From CAJQQK01 sp963696075 (GTDB lineage Bacteria > Pseudomonadota > Alphaproteobacteria > Rhizobiales > Hyphomicrobiaceae): a stretch of DNA of 64,000 bases. Numbering within the stretch: the first letter of the stretch is position 1; every line of letters begins with the position of its first letter. The notes beneath the pieces were generated by a model, which worked only from the letters and a program-made list of their open reading frames with translations, was not told the DNA's origin and searched no databases. The DNA lies in contig CAVOJD010000026.1 of NCBI GenBank assembly GCA_963696075.1, forward strand, positions 1 to 64,000, given 5' to 3'. The translations under genes were made by a program, and so were the position numbers. This document shows, one piece after another, positions 63,868 through 64,000 of the stretch.

Positions 63868-64000
63868 CACTGCTGTCCGGTTCAGCTTTCCGCGAAACGG
63901 CGCAACAGTCTGATTGGGCCTCTCGATTTCATCATCGATGGTGGTCGAGACGCGAAATCCCGACCGGCGTCGGCTCGTTTGTTTTTCCATTTCATTAGCC
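63868..64000. mobile_element. MITE-like element, copy 3, cut by the window end
   Basis: It begins with the 15-bp end CACTGCTGTCCGGTT (63868-63882) preceded by CTCG-GGCTTGTCC (63855-63867), as in copy 1. The interior matches the reverse complement of copy 2 closely up to the window end. The second end is outside the window. Confidence 0.78.

Overview
The window looks like an alphaproteobacterial chromosome, most likely Hyphomicrobiales or Rhodospirillales. This rests on the GC-rich, C/G-ending codon use over most of the window, several dispersed palindromic repeats of the alphaproteobacterial type, and gene content such as FdxA/Fpr, DUF971, CaiB/BaiF and MmgE/PrpD. No rRNA gene, complete tRNA or CRISPR array was seen.

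Region 1-22.4 kb reads as an integrated island or several merged islands. Its left part (1-6.9 kb) is more AT-rich than the rest. It holds the end of a YiaV-like HlyD adaptor, a frameshifted DUF1254/DUF1214 gene, a class A acid phosphatase, an MscS-type channel and a DUF502 membrane protein. An IS3-family element (6906-8106) cuts into a large DEAD/DEAH-type helicase with a DUF1998-like C-terminus, which is followed by an overlapping UvrD-like helicase with a RelE-like N-terminus. This pair resembles a damaged defence-type module. Next come a small acidic protein divergent from a ribbon-helix-helix-like protein with palindromes between them, a decayed copy of the UvrD 3' end, and a possible ADP-ribosyltransferase. 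The block ends in a satellite-like core: DUF927 ATPase, AlpA-like protein and tyrosine integrase. The integrase lies beside a 46-bp 3' fragment of a tRNA-Thr gene, taken as one attachment end. The other end was not found in the window.

Region 22.7-36.4 kb is the most interesting part. After truncated YgjP and IS3 remnants come fdxA and fpr on the minus strand. Divergent from them are DUF971, an AprA-like flavoprotein, an AprB-like eight-cysteine ferredoxin, a HEAT-repeat protein and a GntR/UTRA regulator. A separate operon behind a strong sigma-54-type promoter encodes a TauA/SsuA-type binding protein that appears fused to a NosL-like domain, a permease, an unrecognised membrane protein and an ATPase. 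Then follow SCO, PCu(A)C, a dihaem cytochrome c and a Crp-like regulator. I infer uptake of a small anion or organosulfur-type compound, cytoplasmic redox conversion by the AprAB-like pair with ferredoxin and Fpr, and a linked copper/cytochrome branch. The substrate is unknown.

Region 36.4-48 kb is ordinary accessory chromosome: a membrane-linked alpha/beta hydrolase, an FkbM methyltransferase, a GST, a TetR-controlled RND efflux pump with three operator-like palindromes, a DHA2 MFS exporter and a MaoC dehydratase. Region 48-64 kb holds GFA, DJ-1/PfpI, PNPOx-like and DUF2905 genes. It then has an acyl-CoA-type catabolic set (MmgE/PrpD, CaiB/BaiF, enoyl-CoA hydratase, HMG-CoA-lyase-like, acyl-CoA dehydrogenase), a second DHA2 exporter, an acyltransferase-SGNH protein, a second HMG-CoA-lyase-like gene and an UlaG-like hydrolase.

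Two repeat systems stand out. One is a MITE-like element with 15-bp terminal inverted repeats and 9-bp target duplications, each copy sitting inside a REP-like palindrome (three copies). The other is a 110-bp palindromic repeat just upstream of each HMG-CoA-lyase-like gene. At least eight single-base frameshifts are scattered over otherwise intact genes, so sequencing or assembly indels must be considered alongside real decay.
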